Below are positions 61,626 through 64,000 of a stretch of 64,000 bases of DNA, piece by piece. Every line of letters begins with the position of its first letter. Position 1 is the first letter of the stretch. Origin of the DNA: Puffinus mauretanicus (lineage: Eukaryota > Chordata > Aves > Procellariiformes > Procellariidae); contig JAJKFH010002656.1 of assembly GCA_023333565.1 (NCBI GenBank), positions 248,001-312,000 of the forward strand, in the 5' to 3' direction. The notes under the pieces were generated by a model. It did no database searches, had not been told where the DNA came from, and saw only the letters and a list, made by a program, of their open reading frames with translations. The position numbers were made by a program, and so were the translations under genes.

Positions 61626-64000
61626 CCACACAGAAACCAGTCTTCAAGGCAAGATGCAAAGCACACTTATCAGAGAAAGACTTCTAGGAAGATTTTATTT
61701 TGTTTATTATGTTGCTGCTTAAGATTCTTGGTACAGGACTCAGTGCCCTAGATAGCCGATTACAGTCCTACACTTATGTTTACCCTGTATTCAATCTCCT
61801 ATTGAACTGTTCTCTCACCCCCTCAGTTTTGCTGAAGTTTTTTCTATACAGTAGCAAAAATTTCAAATAATTGCCAGGAGCTGCCTTTCAGTTTCAGTAC
61901 ACACTGTTGTAAGCTGAAAAAAGTACAAAACACATCCTGTGAATTAGCTGCACCTGCATGTATCATCACCTGCTATTGTTTGACTTTTACCATGTTAGTA
62001 CCTGAGATGTATTGCACTTAAATTAATTCTAGACGCCTTTCTAGATTAATCTTAGACTGCTTGATGCAATATTGAAGTCCTGAATGGCCTCCTGTCAAAG
62101 AGACACGTCTCACACCAAATAGAAGCATTGCAAATGAAGAGGATGATTACAAGTCAAGACTGTACTGTGATGAGCATGAACACTGGGTGATAAGAACACA
62201 ATGCTAGAAAAGGGAATTGGGATGCACAGAGCTCTAAAACGTGATTTCCCCCTCCCCCGCCACCATTCTCATTGTTGAATATGGTTTTAGGAAAAAATTA
62301 CAACACCTGAAAAATGAAGCTTTATTTCCACAGAGTATACACACCACCTACGCACAGAAGTCATGCTTCAGCTCCTACTGTCTTTCCAGAAAACTTCTGT
62401 CCTTCACACCTAGAAGTGGGACAGCAATAGCAACTTAATGTCCATTCAGTCCATCAGTGTCCCCCCTTCGACTAATGGCAGCAGCTAGTTCCTGCAGTCC
62501 AGGCACTCACCTACTCAAAAACAAGCTGCAAAGCTGGTGCTTGAGAAAGCCTCTAAAAAGCAGTTATTTAACAACAAATCCTCCCAGATAGTTCCCTAGA
62601 GTTAAAAATACGGGCAGCTGACCATTCAAGTGACCAGGATGCAAAGAATAAGATAAAGCTGAGGCAGGGGCCAGCAGCACTATGAACAAACTCTCCCAAG
62701 ACCATACAAAGGCCCGACACTCACCACCTCCTGAAGATCCTTCTCACACACGAAGGTACAAACACAACCTTGTGATGACCAGCAGGCTGCAATTAACATG
62801 GTCCCATTAGCACACTCCTCCCTACAACGACCAAGAGAGCCCACGTGTCACCGTAGTGGTGTAACATGGACTTGACTGGCTCTGGCAGCCATAATGCAAG
62901 ATGAGGAGCGGTGACAAGTGTGCTTGACAGATGTAGAGCAAATACCTCCTTACGTGATACGAGTGACTTACCAACTACTGCCGTTCTTTCAGCTAGAGTC
63001 AGGGCTCCGTGTAATTAATTAAACGAATGACACAGTTACAAAAGTGCAGGGACCAGCCAGCACAGTTACTGAACTGTTTGCAATAGCAGAACGACTGGAG
63101 AGAAAGAAGCAGAAGACCAGTAAACTCCAGTAGTTGCTAACTGTCTTACGGTATTTGTATAGAACAGGACAAGAAAGGAGCAGTTAATGTTATGTTGACA
63201 TATGTTGTCCCAAAGGACAACTTTACAAAGTGGATTTCGTCCACACAAACGATAATCAAGCGAGATGACATATAGCCATGATACAAGTGAAGATCAGTTA
63301 ATTCCACCTACTTGTTAGGTCTACAGTATAACATACAATGTTGTGTCAAGAAAAATATGGGCAATCCCTCAAAACTCCTTGGCAGACACTAATGCGGAAG
63401 CTTCTGCCCTGAGAAATGCAGTGACAAAGGGCTGCACGCTTTTGAAAATAAAATTGTCACACACACGTAAAGGCATTTTGTCAGAAATCATCTGAAAGAA
63501 GAGTGTGATATACTGTCTGTTACACCACTGGTGATAATTATGCCGCAAAATTGCTTTTTGCCCCAGCTTTTCTGTCTGTAAAGGGCATCTGTTGCCCTCA
63601 TCCTTGAAAGATCGGCCTTAAGAACCAGGAACCTGCACAACTCCACACCGCCCAAACCTCCCACATAACCTAACACGGAGCTCCCGGCACATGGTTAACT
63701 GTGACTCCTCGCTTGAGGGCAATACGCCTGTCTAGCGTCAGCTAGAAGATTTCAACCATTACAAATAACAAACAGGTCTGTGAAATACGGGCTGTTCCCC
63801 AATATCTCAGGAACAGCAAAACAAGACATTATGAAACTTCCAATTAAGTCTTTTTTTTTTTCCTCCTCTTTGACGTGTCTACAACAGGCAGGGCACATTA
63901 AAAGTATGAACATCCAAGAAGGAACAATAAAAAGAAACCACTTTGCAAGGTTATTCTAGTAAGGCAATTTGAACAAATCTTGATTTTAAGGTTCTTCCTC
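61626..64000. other. Non-coding stretch, nothing recognised
   Basis: Unique-looking sequence to the window end with ORFs of at most 65 codons and a T tract at 63850-63861. No gene, RNA gene or repeat recognised. Confidence 0.5.

Noticed and set aside
1..64000. tRNA, rRNA, CRISPR array, bacterial operon or phage features
   Set aside because: No cloverleaf-like sequence, regularly spaced repeat array or dense coding layout was seen; the window is clearly vertebrate-type non-coding DNA.

Overview
This window looks like nuclear DNA from a bird. It is AT-leaning and non-coding, and carries short 5'-truncated CR1-type LINE ends (the gain of 'gactagatga...ttccaac' followed by an ATTCT-type tail), dispersed solo LTRs of a family I associate with avian genomes, microsatellites and patches that keep their CpGs. 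I recognise no protein-coding gene, rRNA, tRNA or CRISPR array. The open reading frames present are short, mostly overlap one another on both strands and match no family I can name. The window is best read as intergenic or long-intron sequence. No operon or pathway is visible.

Layout. 1-2.4 kb: unique sequence, an A-rich tract, a CR1 3' end and an intact solo LTR (plus strand, 1872-2389). 2.4-11.2 kb: mostly unique sequence, with a weak CR1-like piece near 4.4 kb and a CpG-retaining patch at about 8.0-9.2 kb. 11.2-15.7 kb: an AT/CA microsatellite, a second LTR of the same family (minus strand, 11893-12492), a roughly 50-base CR1 end, and a third LTR (plus strand, 15157-15717). Each LTR has its own 5-bp target-site duplication, so they are three separate insertions, each later reduced to one LTR; they are not parts of one provirus. 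15.7-25 kb: largely unique, with a TATAA-type repeat at 18.4 kb and a probable ancient amniote repeat at 24.6 kb. 25.4-26.2 kb: a CpG-retaining patch containing the longest ORF (210 codons, unrecognised). 26-42 kb: unique sequence, including an AT-rich block at 35.3-35.6 kb dense in homeodomain/PBX/MEIS-like sites and a CpG-retaining block at 36.4-36.9 kb. 42-53 kb: further CpG-rich patches at 42.3 and 51.7 kb and A-rich repeats. 53-64 kb: an 80-codon protein-like ORF, a diverged antisense CR1 copy, two ancient-repeat remnants containing the 'gaagtcaat' element, and A-rich tracts.

The most useful signals are the three LTRs with matching target-site duplications and a shared promoter block (a CRE-like octamer at a fixed distance from a TATA-like box, in different states of CpG decay), the CpG-retaining patches without a recognisable gene, and several blocks that look like conserved non-coding elements. 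The last two classes are inferences; genome alignment would decide them. I found no convincing new coding system.
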